From Ornithinibacillus contaminans (GTDB lineage: Bacteria > Bacillota > Bacilli > Bacillales > Amphibacillaceae), in contig NZ_LDPV02000048.1 of NCBI RefSeq assembly GCF_001038425.2, forward strand, positions 1 to 53,682: a stretch of 53,682 bases of DNA, in the 5' to 3' direction. The notes beneath the pieces were generated by a model. It had not been told where the DNA came from, ran no database searches, and worked only from the letters and a program-made list of their open reading frames with translations. Every line of letters starts with the position of its first letter. The stretch's first letter is position 1. A program made the translations under genes and the position numbers. Of this stretch, positions 32,326 through 41,910 are shown one piece after another.

Positions 32326-32946
32326 TTAGGAACCTGTAAACATTTGGACCCAAGCACCATTGTAATACCCAACACCAATCGAATCAAAATTAGCATTTAA
32401 AATATTAGCTCGGTGCCCTGAGGAATTCATCCAGGCATTCATAACCTCTTGAGGAGTTTTTTGACCTTTGGCTATGTTTTCACCAGCGGTACGGTACGTA
32501 ATCCCAAATGTTTTTAACATATCAAATGGTGAGCCATAGTTTGGACTGGTATGGGAGAAGTAGTTGGAATTAATTAAATCCATCGCTTTCTTCTCGGCCA
32601 CATTTTTAATATCAGCTCTGTGTAAGAGTGATCCTAGACCTTGTTTAGCTCTTTCCTGATTAACTAGTTGTGCAACTTGTTCTTCGAATGAACTAGGACT
32701 ATCTGCTGTTGCTCTCAGACGAATGACAGAGCCAACCTGCATGTTCGTTGGGACAACAGAAGGATTTAGTTCCATTAGTTTACGATAATCAAGTCCATAA
32801 CGTTGTGCGATAAACCAAAAAGAATCCCCTTTAGAAACTTTGTAAAAATCAAAAGGTGGTTCTTTAAACATTTTAATTTCAGCACTTGCTCCAATTGGAA
32901 ACGCAAGTATTATCGCTAGAAGCAAGGGAATCAATCGTTTGATCAT
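32326..32946 (-). CDS. LysM-CAP domain secreted protein
   Basis: A 206-aa secreted protein. Signal peptide (residues 1-21, LIPLLLAIILAFPIGASA). LysM domain at about 33-80: YKVSKGDSFWFIAQRYGLDY and NPSVVPTNMQVGSVIRL, which binds peptidoglycan. CAP/SCP domain from about 88 to the end: VNQERAKQGLGSL, SHTSPNYGSPF, RTAGENIAKGQ and SSGHRANILNANFDSIGVGY. Such proteins are seen in spore coats (YkwD/SafA type). I start at the ATG at 32946 with AGAGGTG upstream; a GTG 12 bp earlier contains that ribosome site. Confidence 0.9.
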   Translation of the reverse strand: MIKRLIPLLLAIILAFPIGASAEIKMFKEPPFDFYKVSKGDSFWFIAQRYGLDYRKLMELNPSVVPTNMQVGSVIRLRATADSPSSFEEQVAQLVNQERAKQGLGSLLHRADIKNVAEKKAMDLINSNYFSHTSPNYGSPFDMLKTFGITYRTAGENIAKGQKTPQEVMNAWMNSSGHRANILNANFDSIGVGYYNGAWVQMFTGS

Positions 32947-33256
32947 TACTAATTTCACCTCTGTTACATGTAATGGTTATCCCCTGCTTCTATTTTTTCT
33001 TATGGACCTGTCCTAATGCATGGTTATTCTTGGAACTTATTTTTTGATCTACATTTCATGTTTCATGTAAATGAGAGTTCGCAGATTATATTTTTCGACA
33101 ACTATAGGATAAATTTGTAAAAATAACGAATTAAAATGGAAATTCGGGGAAACATACATTTTGTAAGTGGAGTAAACAACTATCACTAGATAAGGTTACT
33201 GAAAAAGTGGTAATTGTTCTATTTCACTTAATAATAAAAATAGGAGGGTCAATAAA

Positions 33257-33430
<174 letters not shown>

Positions 33431-33445
33431 TTATCAGCAACAAGC

Positions 33446-33477
33446 AAAAAACCTGTATATCGCTATACAGGTTTTTT
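33446..33477. terminator. Bidirectional terminator
   Basis: A stem ACCTGTATA (33451-33459) with TATACAGGT (33464-33472), flanked by A6 before and T6 after, so it serves both the Asn-rich gene (plus) and the exonuclease gene (minus). Confidence 0.88.
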
Positions 33478-33481
33478 GTAT

Positions 33482-34345
33482 TTAGGATAACAATTTATCT
33501 AGATTTTTAAATTCCAACTCCGCAAATTTCTGACTCACTTTTTCTCGATCGTAATTCCAACGTGCTTGTTCTAACGTCAATTCAATTGGCACATCACAAC
33601 GAATTTCAGCAAGGTCTCTCGATAAGTGTAGCATATCCAGATTAGCCTTTATTTTAGCCTGGACTCCTTTTGGCAATTGATCCAGATTTGCTAGTAGTCC
33701 ATCAATTGTTTCATGCTCTTGCAAGAGTTTTAACGCAGTTTTTTCACCAATTCCTTTTACACCCGGATAATTATCCGATGTGTCTCCCATTAATCCCTTT
33801 AGGTCAATGATTTGTCTTGGTGATAACCCTTTTTTATCGTAGAAATTATCATGCGTAAATACTTCGTAATTACCCTGACCTTTTCGCATGATTGCAACAT
33901 CTAACCCTGGCTCCACCAGCTGTAAAATATCTTGATCACCAGTTAATATTAATACTTGATTCTCTTTGCTGTATTGCTTGGCAAGTGTTCCAATACAATC
34001 ATCCGCTTCAAAATTTTTAAGTCCCACATTTGGCATATTAAAGGCATCAACAACCTCTTTTACTAAATCAAATTGTGGAATCAATTCAACTGGAGGTTCA
34101 GAGCGATTTCCTTTATAGTCCTCGTACATCGCAGTTCGGAAGGTTTTACTTCCCATATCCCAACAACAAATAACATGTGTAGGTTGGAAGGTATCAACAG
34201 CATCTAGTAAATAACGTAAAAATTGGTAGATACCATTTGTCGGTATCCCCTTGGAATTAACCATAAAATTCCCGCGGAATGAAGTTGCAAAAAAGCCACG
34301 AAACAATAATGCCATGCCATCCACTAGTAAAATAGTTTGTTTCAT
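33482..34345 (-). CDS. 5'-3' exonuclease (FEN/PolA N-terminal type)
   Basis: A 287-aa nuclease. LLVDGMALLFRGFFA is the first acidic segment. CCWDMGSKTFRTAMYEDYKGNR, NFEADDCIGTLAKQY and LTGDQDILQLVEPG are metal-binding motifs, and SDNYPGVKGIGEKTALKLL is the helix-hairpin-helix. It is of the stand-alone polymerase-I 5' nuclease type (YpcP-like). It trims RNA primers and flaps. It is 14 bp after the dynamin gene, the order known from B. subtilis ypbR-ypcP. Confidence 0.93.
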   Translation of the reverse strand: MKQTILLVDGMALLFRGFFATSFRGNFMVNSKGIPTNGIYQFLRYLLDAVDTFQPTHVICCWDMGSKTFRTAMYEDYKGNRSEPPVELIPQFDLVKEVVDAFNMPNVGLKNFEADDCIGTLAKQYSKENQVLILTGDQDILQLVEPGLDVAIMRKGQGNYEVFTHDNFYDKKGLSPRQIIDLKGLMGDTSDNYPGVKGIGEKTALKLLQEHETIDGLLANLDQLPKGVQAKIKANLDMLHLSRDLAEIRCDVPIELTLEQARWNYDREKVSQKFAELEFKNLDKLLS

Positions 34346-34359
34346 TTAATACACGTCCC

Positions 34360-37300
34360 TTAGTTAAATTCGATCAGAACTTCGTTTAATCGTTGGTGTT
34401 TATCTTCCAGTTGAGCTGTATTCAGATTATCTTCCATTAAGGCAATGTTTGCTTCTGTATATTGATTAATAGCATGACATATCGAACTTTTCTGCTCCAC
34501 TACAAGTTTGTTCCATTCGTTACCGTAATGGGTATCCATTAACCGATTACTATCAGAAATAAACGCCTTTATCTCTGGAAGTAATGCGACATATAGAGCA
34601 TCCTTCATTTTTTCTTTTTCATTTTTTTCGAAAAAGGATTTAGTACCTTTAAATAGGTCTAAGGCCTTTTGATAGGTGTTAATATCCACTGCCGTAAGTG
34701 GCAAGCTATATTCTGGCGTCTTAATTTCCATCGATACAGAAGAAGAAAACGTAAAATCCTGATTCACCTCATGTGTATGTTGCTGATAATACGTTAGGAG
34801 ATCTGCCAGTTGTTCGTTTAGATAGGCTTCAATTCGTAATGAAACGGCACGTACCTCTTGAAGAAGCTCATATCCTACCCCGTCCAGTAAGTTTACCATA
34901 TTCTTTTGCAACTGGTAACTAGCATTTTTTCCCGATTCTGTAACCGTAGTAGGATTAAAAGAATCTTTAAACATATCATGGAAGCGGATTCCAACTCTTT
35001 CCACTACATAATGCAATTGTTTTGTAATCTTTTGAGATATTTTCTCCTCATAGAGTGTTGTTTCTCCTGATGTAACAAACTCAATGAGCTTGCTTTGCTT
35101 ATCTCGTAATGCTTGCTTATATCGTTCTTTTTCCTGCTGATTTAGGTTTGCTTTTGCTATCAAGTTTTCGAGTATGTTTCTTGTTCGCTTGAGATCAAGA
35201 ATACTTGACTCGATAACCAATTGAGCTAATTCTTGTTCTAAAAAGGTATAAAAAGTTGATTCGAATCGTTGCATTTGTTTATTTACTGGATACTCTTGAA
35301 GCTTTTCCTCCAAAGATTGCTTGCTAGAAACGGGAAATATACGTGCATTTCTAACGCCTAATTTCAATAATTGCTCTTCTACATACTCGCAAACAAGGTT
35401 CAATTCAGCTTGATCCTTTGCTAAATCAGCTGCATTAAGAATAAAGAACATTTTATCCAACTGAAACGAATCCTTAACCCTTCCTAGTTGCAAAACAAAG
35501 TCACGGTCTGCCTTTGTTAAAGCATGGTTATAATACGTGACATATAGGATTGCATCGGCATTTTTGATATAGTCGAAGGCAACATTCGTATGTCTCGCAT
35601 TAACGGAGTCGGCTCCAGGAGTGTCCACTAATGTAATACCTTTTCTAGTGATTGAACAATCATAATATAGGTCAATTGATTCCACATAACATGCTTTTGT
35701 CTCATCCGTTACATAGCTAGAGAAATCATTCAGCGTAATTGTTATCTCATCACCGATTATGTCCTTGTGCTCATCATATCCAATCATTACTGCAGCTAAA
35801 TAAGCCTGATACATTGTACTTAATTCTTGACTATGCTGAACATCATTAGTAACCATCCAGCCAATTAATTCGCCTAAATTTTCCGTGTTAGGTGGTGATA
35901 AATGCTTTAAGATGACTGCTAAATCCTGTAAAAGTGTGTGCTCATCCTTTAACTGAATCCTAACACTACCATGTGAATATTGCTGTGTAGGTGGTACAAT
36001 TCGGTTAATCACAGCAGTGGTTGGATTTGGTGATGCTGGTAGTAATCCTTCCCCGATTAATGCATTGGCAAATGATGATTTACCTGCACTAAATGCACCA
36101 AACAATGCTATAGTGAGCGTCCGGTTCTCTAATCTGTTTTTTTTCTCTGTTAAATCCTGTATAATCGCATCGAATCCCACCAGTCCCTCTATTGTTTGAA
36201 TGGTTTTATGAATTGCTTCCACTACTCGATTAAAGGTTGGTGTATCATTTACTGATATCGTGGAATTAGTTTGATCGTTTCTCTCTGTTTCCTTTATGGA
36301 GGCTGGACGATCCAGCATATTAGTCGTTCCCATCCGAAATTCTTGCTGGACCAGATCACGGATGTCAGCCAAATCGTCTGAAAAAGTCGGATGAAACAAC
36401 TGCTCTACTACGTGATTAATCCGTTCCTGATATGCTTCACGAATCTCATTGTACGTGTGATGTGCCTGTAATTGTTTCTCATAGTCATTTCTTATTTCAT
36501 TTAGTTGATTTATCTCTGTAGTTATTGCTTCTGTCATGACTTCTTGTATACGTATCAACAAATTACGGGCAGCTTTTCGGTAGTTTGTTTTTATTGCTTG
36601 ACTAACATCATTCGTATAATGAAGGACAGCATCACCGCTTACTTTAGCACCTTTTTTGATGAGTTCTAAGAGTTGCTGCTGTCCAAAGCTAATACTGATT
36701 TCTTGTGCAGCTGTATATAGTTCATTATCCTTCATGTTGTATTGTTGTAATAAGGAATGGAACTTATCACGTAATTTCCATTCGATATTTGCTTGCATAC
36801 TTTCCTGGAGACTAGCCAGAAAATCTTGTAATCGGGTTTCTCTTGCCTCATCTGTTTTCCTCTTGGACGCAAATCGACCTACTTTAAATTCCTTTTGTTG
36901 TGATTCTAAAAGTAATAATGCTTTGTCTCGGATAACCGCAGGCATTAAGTAGGCGTTTTTTAATGTTTGTTCGACAGCCTCATTAAAATCTTTTTCAACG
37001 TGGTCACATTTTTTCGTTAACGCATCTATAGCAGCATCTACCGATTTTAATTGATTCACGACATCCTCATAGTTTGAATCCTCAATAGAAATAGCGGTTA
37101 TCGCTTCATCCATTTGTTCATGTAAAAACTTAATATGAGCTTCCATTACATTTCTAACCGATGCATCTAAACGTGATATCCGTTCTTCTCGTAGTATCAC
37201 ATCTACCTTTTGTTGAATTTCTGGGAATTGGTTATGCTCCTTATCACTCGTTAGTAAGGAGGAATAATAGATCAATTCTGGTGTCAGATTCCATGAATCA

Positions 37301-37971
37301 AACGTTTGTTTGATACTCTTCTCGAATGCTTGAAAAGGAATTTCAGCCTCATTGTGTTTATCAATCTGATTGATAATTATATAATAAGGAATATTCATCA
37401 CTTGGATTTTTTTTAGAAAATAAAGATTTACTTCGGATTGAACATGGTGATAGTCCATCACATAAAACAGTACATCGACCAGGTGTAATGAGGATTCGGT
37501 TATTAGCCGATCCGTATCATCAGCTGCGTCAATCCCAGGTGTATCCAGAATAGCACTATTTTGGGGGATGATTTGTTTGCTTGTACTAATTTCTATCTTT
37601 GTTATCGTATCCTTGTCCTTACAATATTCCTTAATCATGTCCATATCATATGGTTCATTAAATTCTATAGGATCTTCTTGATGAAAATAAACCCGCGCAA
37701 CAGCTTCACCAGAAGTAAGTTTAACAATGTTCGCGCTCGTTGGTATAGGACTTTTCGGTAAAATCTCCGTCCCCATTAATGCATTAATCATGGATGATTT
37801 TCCAGCAGAAAAATGGCCAGCAAAGCTGAGAACAAATTCGTTCTTTTCCTTTTTTAAAAATAAATCCAGTATTTTTCTAGCATTTATAACATCACCATGT
37901 TCGTGCATAACATGGTACAAACCGCTTAATTGTTCATTTTCTATTACATGATTCTGTCTTACTGCCCTCAC
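34360..37971 (-). CDS. dynA: Two-headed dynamin-like protein
   Basis: A 1203-aa protein made of two fused dynamin-like units. First G1 loop GHFSAGKSSMINAL (about residues 51-64) with G3 LDTPGIDAADD and G4 INQID. Second G1 loop GAFSAGKSSFANAL (about 635) with G3 VDTPGADSVNARH and G4 LNAAD. Long helical stalks follow each. DynA proteins tether and fuse membranes and help membrane repair and phage resistance in Bacillus. It starts with GTG, about 10 nt after AAAGGGG. It is co-transcribed with the exonuclease. Confidence 0.92.
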   Translation of the reverse strand: MRAVRQNHVIENEQLSGLYHVMHEHGDVINARKILDLFLKKEKNEFVLSFAGHFSAGKSSMINALMGTEILPKSPIPTSANIVKLTSGEAVARVYFHQEDPIEFNEPYDMDMIKEYCKDKDTITKIEISTSKQIIPQNSAILDTPGIDAADDTDRLITESSLHLVDVLFYVMDYHHVQSEVNLYFLKKIQVMNIPYYIIINQIDKHNEAEIPFQAFEKSIKQTFDSWNLTPELIYYSSLLTSDKEHNQFPEIQQKVDVILREERISRLDASVRNVMEAHIKFLHEQMDEAITAISIEDSNYEDVVNQLKSVDAAIDALTKKCDHVEKDFNEAVEQTLKNAYLMPAVIRDKALLLLESQQKEFKVGRFASKRKTDEARETRLQDFLASLQESMQANIEWKLRDKFHSLLQQYNMKDNELYTAAQEISISFGQQQLLELIKKGAKVSGDAVLHYTNDVSQAIKTNYRKAARNLLIRIQEVMTEAITTEINQLNEIRNDYEKQLQAHHTYNEIREAYQERINHVVEQLFHPTFSDDLADIRDLVQQEFRMGTTNMLDRPASIKETERNDQTNSTISVNDTPTFNRVVEAIHKTIQTIEGLVGFDAIIQDLTEKKNRLENRTLTIALFGAFSAGKSSFANALIGEGLLPASPNPTTAVINRIVPPTQQYSHGSVRIQLKDEHTLLQDLAVILKHLSPPNTENLGELIGWMVTNDVQHSQELSTMYQAYLAAVMIGYDEHKDIIGDEITITLNDFSSYVTDETKACYVESIDLYYDCSITRKGITLVDTPGADSVNARHTNVAFDYIKNADAILYVTYYNHALTKADRDFVLQLGRVKDSFQLDKMFFILNAADLAKDQAELNLVCEYVEEQLLKLGVRNARIFPVSSKQSLEEKLQEYPVNKQMQRFESTFYTFLEQELAQLVIESSILDLKRTRNILENLIAKANLNQQEKERYKQALRDKQSKLIEFVTSGETTLYEEKISQKITKQLHYVVERVGIRFHDMFKDSFNPTTVTESGKNASYQLQKNMVNLLDGVGYELLQEVRAVSLRIEAYLNEQLADLLTYYQQHTHEVNQDFTFSSSVSMEIKTPEYSLPLTAVDINTYQKALDLFKGTKSFFEKNEKEKMKDALYVALLPEIKAFISDSNRLMDTHYGNEWNKLVVEQKSSICHAINQYTEANIALMEDNLNTAQLEDKHQRLNEVLIEFN

Positions 37972-38070
37972 GATAAAATGTCCCCTTTATTTCCGTTTCC
38001 CCTATATTATATCGTATTCGGCATTGGCATTACTACTATCGAAGACGACATTTCTTTATAAAGCAAAATA

Positions 38071-38095
38071 AAAAAACCACTCATAGAAAAGTGGC
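38071..38095 (-). terminator. Weak terminator after the CBS gene
   Basis: On the minus strand GCCACT...AGTGGT is followed by T7. The short stem (5-6 bp) lies immediately after the CBS gene. Confidence 0.6.
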
Positions 38096-38097
38096 TT

Positions 38098-38562
38098 TTA
38101 ATCAGGCAGTATATACGCTGTAGTAATATGTCTTAACAAATCTCCCCTACTGATAACCCCAACAACGGTATTGGTCTTATCCACAACCGGAAGTTTTTTA
38201 AAGCGATGGCGGGAAAATATTTGTAGTGCATCTTCCAAATCATTATCTGGTCGAAGTGTTTTTATATCGCGTGACTTCATAATGACGGAAACTGGTTCAT
38301 TCAATGTATAGATAAGCTTTTCTGAAAGCTTCTCTCTTTCCGTAACCATAACAATAGCGAACATATCGAAAACAGTTCTACTGCTAGGATTCAAGTAACG
38401 AATCACATCACCATCACTTATAACCCCTACTAGCTCATTTGATTCTCCAACAACAGGCACTCCGCCTATTTTATTCGCAACCAATATTTGTAATAGCTCC
38501 CGTACAGTTGTATTTCCACGTACACTAATGACATCAGTTATCATAAAATCTTGTACTTTCAT
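38098..38562 (-). CDS. CBS-pair protein
   Basis: A 154-aa protein of two CBS motifs: VQDFMITDVISVRGNTTVRELLQILVANKIGGVPVV and NELVGVISDGDVIRYL, then VIMKSRDIKTLRPDNDLEDAL, FKKLPVVDK and VVGVISRGDLLRHI. CBS pairs bind adenosine nucleotides and act as sensors. No other domain is present, so it must act on a separate partner. AAGGTG precedes the ATG. Confidence 0.9.
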   Translation of the reverse strand: MKVQDFMITDVISVRGNTTVRELLQILVANKIGGVPVVGESNELVGVISDGDVIRYLNPSSRTVFDMFAIVMVTEREKLSEKLIYTLNEPVSVIMKSRDIKTLRPDNDLEDALQIFSRHRFKKLPVVDKTNTVVGVISRGDLLRHITTAYILPD

Positions 38563-38623
38563 CTGATCACCTTATTTTAAAAGTATTGTCTGAGCAAAGA
38601 TTTACCATTGCATCCAACTTATT

Positions 38624-39082
38624 TCATGTGAGATTTCGGTATTTCCCACTGTAAAAAATGGCTGGTTCACCATCGGAAACCGTATAATTAAGAACCTGTG
38701 CAATAAATAGTAGATGATCCCCGGCTTGGATGCTGTCAACTATCCGACATGAAAATGTTGCAAGTGCATCCTCCAAGACAGGAACATTGTCACGTATATG
38801 AAAGGAAACAGCTTCATCAGATCTACCATGCTTGGCAAATTCCTTCGATAGCAATTCTTGTTCTTCAGCTAAGATACTAATTCCGAACTGCTTCGTTTTC
38901 TGGAGCACCGGATACATGGTCGCTTTTTGATCAATCGCTATCGCGATTAACCTTGGATCTAAGGATACGGACATGAACGCATTAACAGTCATTGCCACAA
39001 TTTCCTCGTTATATTCGGTCGCAACGACAGTAATTCCTGTTGCAAATTTGCCTAAAGCGTTACGATAGTCTCGTCCATCCAT
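38624..39082 (-). CDS. Flavin reductase family protein
   Basis: A 152-aa flavin reductase-like (FMN-binding split barrel) protein: FRNALGKFATGITVVAT-type start (YRNALGKFATGITVVATEY), TVNAFMSVSLDPRLIAIAID, FGISILAEEQ and GDHLLFIAQVLNY. Such proteins reduce FMN with NAD(P)H for a partner monooxygenase; none lies nearby. AGAGGGG precedes the ATG. Confidence 0.9.
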   Translation of the reverse strand: MDGRDYRNALGKFATGITVVATEYNEEIVAMTVNAFMSVSLDPRLIAIAIDQKATMYPVLQKTKQFGISILAEEQELLSKEFAKHGRSDEAVSFHIRDNVPVLEDALATFSCRIVDSIQAGDHLLFIAQVLNYTVSDGEPAIFYSGKYRNLT

Positions 39083-39220
39083 TAACTTCCCCTCTTTTCC
39101 ACGTTACATTACTTTAAGATTATCATGAAAAAATAAATAGTAGTACATAATCGACTTGAACCTTGTTAACATAATAATATTATGGTCAATTAGTATTGTT
39201 GTCTGTTTTTTTGTAAAATA

Positions 39221-39255
39221 AAAATAACTTTGGCTAAATGGCCAAAGTTATTTTT
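39221..39255. terminator. Terminator of the acyl-CoA operon
   Basis: AAAATAACTTTGGC (39221-39234) and GCCAAAGTTATTTT (39241-39254) form a 14-bp stem, with T following on the plus strand and A/T flanks on both sides. It is 46 bp after the carboxyltransferase gene. Confidence 0.85.
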
Positions 39256-39300
39256 CGGAAGAGAGTATTGTCTCCTAGCTTCCGACAAAAATCTTCTATA

Positions 39301-40830
39301 CTACACTGGATAAACACCATGTTTTCGCTCCGTAAAGGTAACATTCTTTGCCTCGTAAATTCGATAACGATTGATTAACTCTTCTCTTAATTTCGATGGT
39401 TCGATGACGGCATCAACTACCATTTCACTTGCTAAACGATAAATATCGATGTCATCACGATATTCATCCTGTTTTTCTTTAATAAATTGCTCTCGCTCTT
39501 CCTCAGGTAACGCAGCAATTTTATTTGCGTAAACTGCATTAACAGCCGCTTCAGGACCCATCACGGCAATTTGGGCGGTTGGTAAAGCAATACAGCAGTC
39601 TGGCTCAAAAGCAGGCCCAGCCATCGCATACAGTCCAGCACCATATGCTTTTCGGACGATAACCGAGATTTTTGGAACAGTAGCCTCACTCATCGCAGCA
39701 ACCATTTTTGCTCCATGGCGAATAATTCCCGCTCGTTCTACTTTTGTCCCAATCATAAACCCTGGTACATCCATTAAAAATAATAACGGTATATGAAACG
39801 CATCACATAATTGAATGAATTTAGCTGCTTTGTCAGCGGAATCCGAAAAAAGTACGCCACCCTTCATTTTCGGCTGGTTAGCAATAATACCAATCGCGCT
39901 TCCATTTAATCTTGCTAATCCAGTAATAAGCTCTGGAGCAAACTTCTTTTTGATTTCACAAAAACTGTCTTCATCAATTAAACGATTAATCAACTCATAC
40001 ATGTTAAATGGTGCATTCTGATTTTCTGGAATTAATTCCGCAATTGTTTTCTCAAATTGCTTTACATTCTTAGGCTGTATCGGAGTTGGCTTTTCCCGGA
40101 AATTCTTCGGGAAAAACGTTAAATAATTTCGTGCATATGCAATTGCCTCTGGCTCTGTTTTAACTAAAACATCCCCGACTCCAGAAACCGTGCAGTGCAT
40201 TCTAGCTCCACCCATTTCTTCTAAAGTCACTTTCTCACCGATTACCTTTTCAGCCATACGCGGCGACCCTAGGTACATGGAGGCATTTCCTTCCACCATG
40301 ATTACAATATCGCAGAATGCAGGAATATACGCTCCTCCGGCTGCTGATGGCCCGAATAATAGACAAACCTGTGGAACACGGCCAGAGAGTTTAATTTGAT
40401 TATGAAAAATTCTTCCTGCACCTCTTCTACCAGGAAACATTTCAATCTGATCGGTAATTCTTGCTCCTGCAGAGTCAACCAAATATAGCATCGGTAATTC
40501 TAATGAGGTGGCAGTTTCCTGGATACGGAGAATTTTTTCCACCGTTCTTTTTCCCCATGAACCAGCCTTAACGGTTGAATCATTAGCCATGACACAAACA
40601 TCTTGACCATTTATTTTTCCAATACCGGTTACAACGCCATCAGAAGGAAGTGAGTCATCCATGCAATTCGCAAAAAACGCATCTTCTATATCCATATCTT
40701 CATCGAATAATAATTCTAATCGTTTGCGAACAAATAACTTTCCTTGTTCTGCGTTTTTATGATGGTATTTTTCCTGTCCACCCTTTTCAATCTGTTGAAT
40801 CCACTTCTGTAATTCTTCTATATAGGACAT
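39301..40830 (-). CDS. Acyl-CoA carboxylase, carboxyltransferase (beta) subunit
   Basis: A 509-aa carboxyltransferase of the propionyl/methylcrotonyl-CoA carboxylase type: GSWGKRTVEKILRIQETA, LVDSAGARITDQIEMFPG, FGPSAAGGAYIPAFCDI and FLMDVPGFMIGTKVE are the acyl-CoA and carboxybiotin loops. It moves carboxyl from biotin to the acyl-CoA. The ATG at 40830 follows AGGAGG; an ATG 3 bp earlier is also possible. It is the last gene of the operon, as in B. subtilis yngE. Substrate probably 3-methylcrotonyl-CoA (by operon context). Confidence 0.9.
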   Translation of the reverse strand: MSYIEELQKWIQQIEKGGQEKYHHKNAEQGKLFVRKRLELLFDEDMDIEDAFFANCMDDSLPSDGVVTGIGKINGQDVCVMANDSTVKAGSWGKRTVEKILRIQETATSLELPMLYLVDSAGARITDQIEMFPGRRGAGRIFHNQIKLSGRVPQVCLLFGPSAAGGAYIPAFCDIVIMVEGNASMYLGSPRMAEKVIGEKVTLEEMGGARMHCTVSGVGDVLVKTEPEAIAYARNYLTFFPKNFREKPTPIQPKNVKQFEKTIAELIPENQNAPFNMYELINRLIDEDSFCEIKKKFAPELITGLARLNGSAIGIIANQPKMKGGVLFSDSADKAAKFIQLCDAFHIPLLFLMDVPGFMIGTKVERAGIIRHGAKMVAAMSEATVPKISVIVRKAYGAGLYAMAGPAFEPDCCIALPTAQIAVMGPEAAVNAVYANKIAALPEEEREQFIKEKQDEYRDDIDIYRLASEMVVDAVIEPSKLREELINRYRIYEAKNVTFTERKHGVYPV

Positions 40831-40845
40831 CATGTACCTCCTAAC

Positions 40846-41628
40846 TTATTTTCCTTGATACAGCGGTTTACGCTTTTCCTTAAATGCCTGAAGTCCTTCC
40901 AAGCGATCCTGGGTAGGTATCGTTTGTTGATAACATAAATTCTCTATTTCTAGCCCGGTTACGATATCGGTTTGTGCTCCTTGATTGATTGCTTTTTTGG
41001 CAAGTTGAATCGCAATTGGTCCGTTCTTAGCAATTGCCAATGCCATTTCAATCGCCTCGTCAAGTAATGTTTCCCTGTTAGTTACTACTTCCACTAATCC
41101 GATTGATTGCGCCTCTGTTGCTGATAGGGATTTGGCCGTAAATATTAATTGTTTTGCTCTGCCAATGCCAATTAATCGTGGTAAACGCTGTGTTCCACCT
41201 GCCCCTGGAATAATGGCTAGTGAGGTTTCTGTTAACCCCATTTTTGCTTGTTCACTAGCAATACGGATATCACATGCTAGTGCTAATTCCAGACCACCAC
41301 CAAATGCAACACCATTGATTGCTGCGATTACAGGCATCTTCATTGCTTCCACTGCATTGACAGTATCACCGACTAATCGAACTGCTTCGATTACTTGCTC
41401 ATTGGACATACCACGCCTTTCCTTCAAATCAGCTCCAGCACAAAATGCCTTTTCCCCATTTCCAGTAAGAATGACACAGTATATAGATTCCTGTTGATTG
41501 ATAGCTTCTAATGATTGTTTTAACGCCGTTAGCAATGCTTTGCTCATTGCATTTGCCGCTTCAGGTCGATTAAGTGTAATCAATGCGATATGATCATGGA
41601 TAATCTCAACATCTATTAATTGGGACAT
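40846..41628 (-). CDS. Enoyl-CoA hydratase/isomerase family (methylglutaconyl-CoA hydratase-like)
   Basis: A 260-aa crotonase-fold protein: LITLNRPEAANAMSKALL, FCAGADLKERRGMS, INGVAFGGGLELALACDIRIA (oxyanion hole) and LAIIPGAGGTQRLPRLIG (catalytic Glu position is in the ETSLAIIPGAGG segment). In this operon the likely step is methylglutaconyl-CoA hydration to HMG-CoA. AAGGAGG precedes the ATG. YngF is the B. subtilis counterpart. Confidence 0.88.
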   Translation of the reverse strand: MSQLIDVEIIHDHIALITLNRPEAANAMSKALLTALKQSLEAINQQESIYCVILTGNGEKAFCAGADLKERRGMSNEQVIEAVRLVGDTVNAVEAMKMPVIAAINGVAFGGGLELALACDIRIASEQAKMGLTETSLAIIPGAGGTQRLPRLIGIGRAKQLIFTAKSLSATEAQSIGLVEVVTNRETLLDEAIEMALAIAKNGPIAIQLAKKAINQGAQTDIVTGLEIENLCYQQTIPTQDRLEGLQAFKEKRKPLYQGK

Positions 41629-41674
41629 ATGTACCTCCTTAATGATGATTTTTAGACCTTGTAAAGCTATTAGT

Positions 41675-41890
41675 CTATGATTCTAGAATTGCAATGACGT
41701 CACCCTCATTGACAAAGTCACCCTCTGCCACTTTCAATTCCTTGACTGTACCCGCTTCATCAGCCGCGATTGGTATTTCCATTTTCATTGATTCTAGGAT
41801 GACAATATCCTGTTCTTCCTCAACTGTATCTCCTACTCCCACTAATACCTTCCATACATTCCCTGCCATGATTGCTTTTACTTCTACCAT
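41675..41890 (-). CDS. Biotin carboxyl carrier domain protein
   Basis: A 71-aa biotinyl-domain protein. The biotinylation motif is ESMKM (Lys within ILESMKMEIPI), followed by the usual AGTVKELKVAEGDFVNEGDVIAIL. It carries CO2 on biotin between the carboxylase and carboxyltransferase. GAGGAGG precedes the ATG. It is a stand-alone carrier rather than fused to the carboxylase, as in Firmicute yng operons. Confidence 0.93.
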   Translation of the reverse strand: MVEVKAIMAGNVWKVLVGVGDTVEEEQDIVILESMKMEIPIAADEAGTVKELKVAEGDFVNEGDVIAILES

Positions 41891-41910
41891 ATTTATATCC
41901 TCCTCGTATG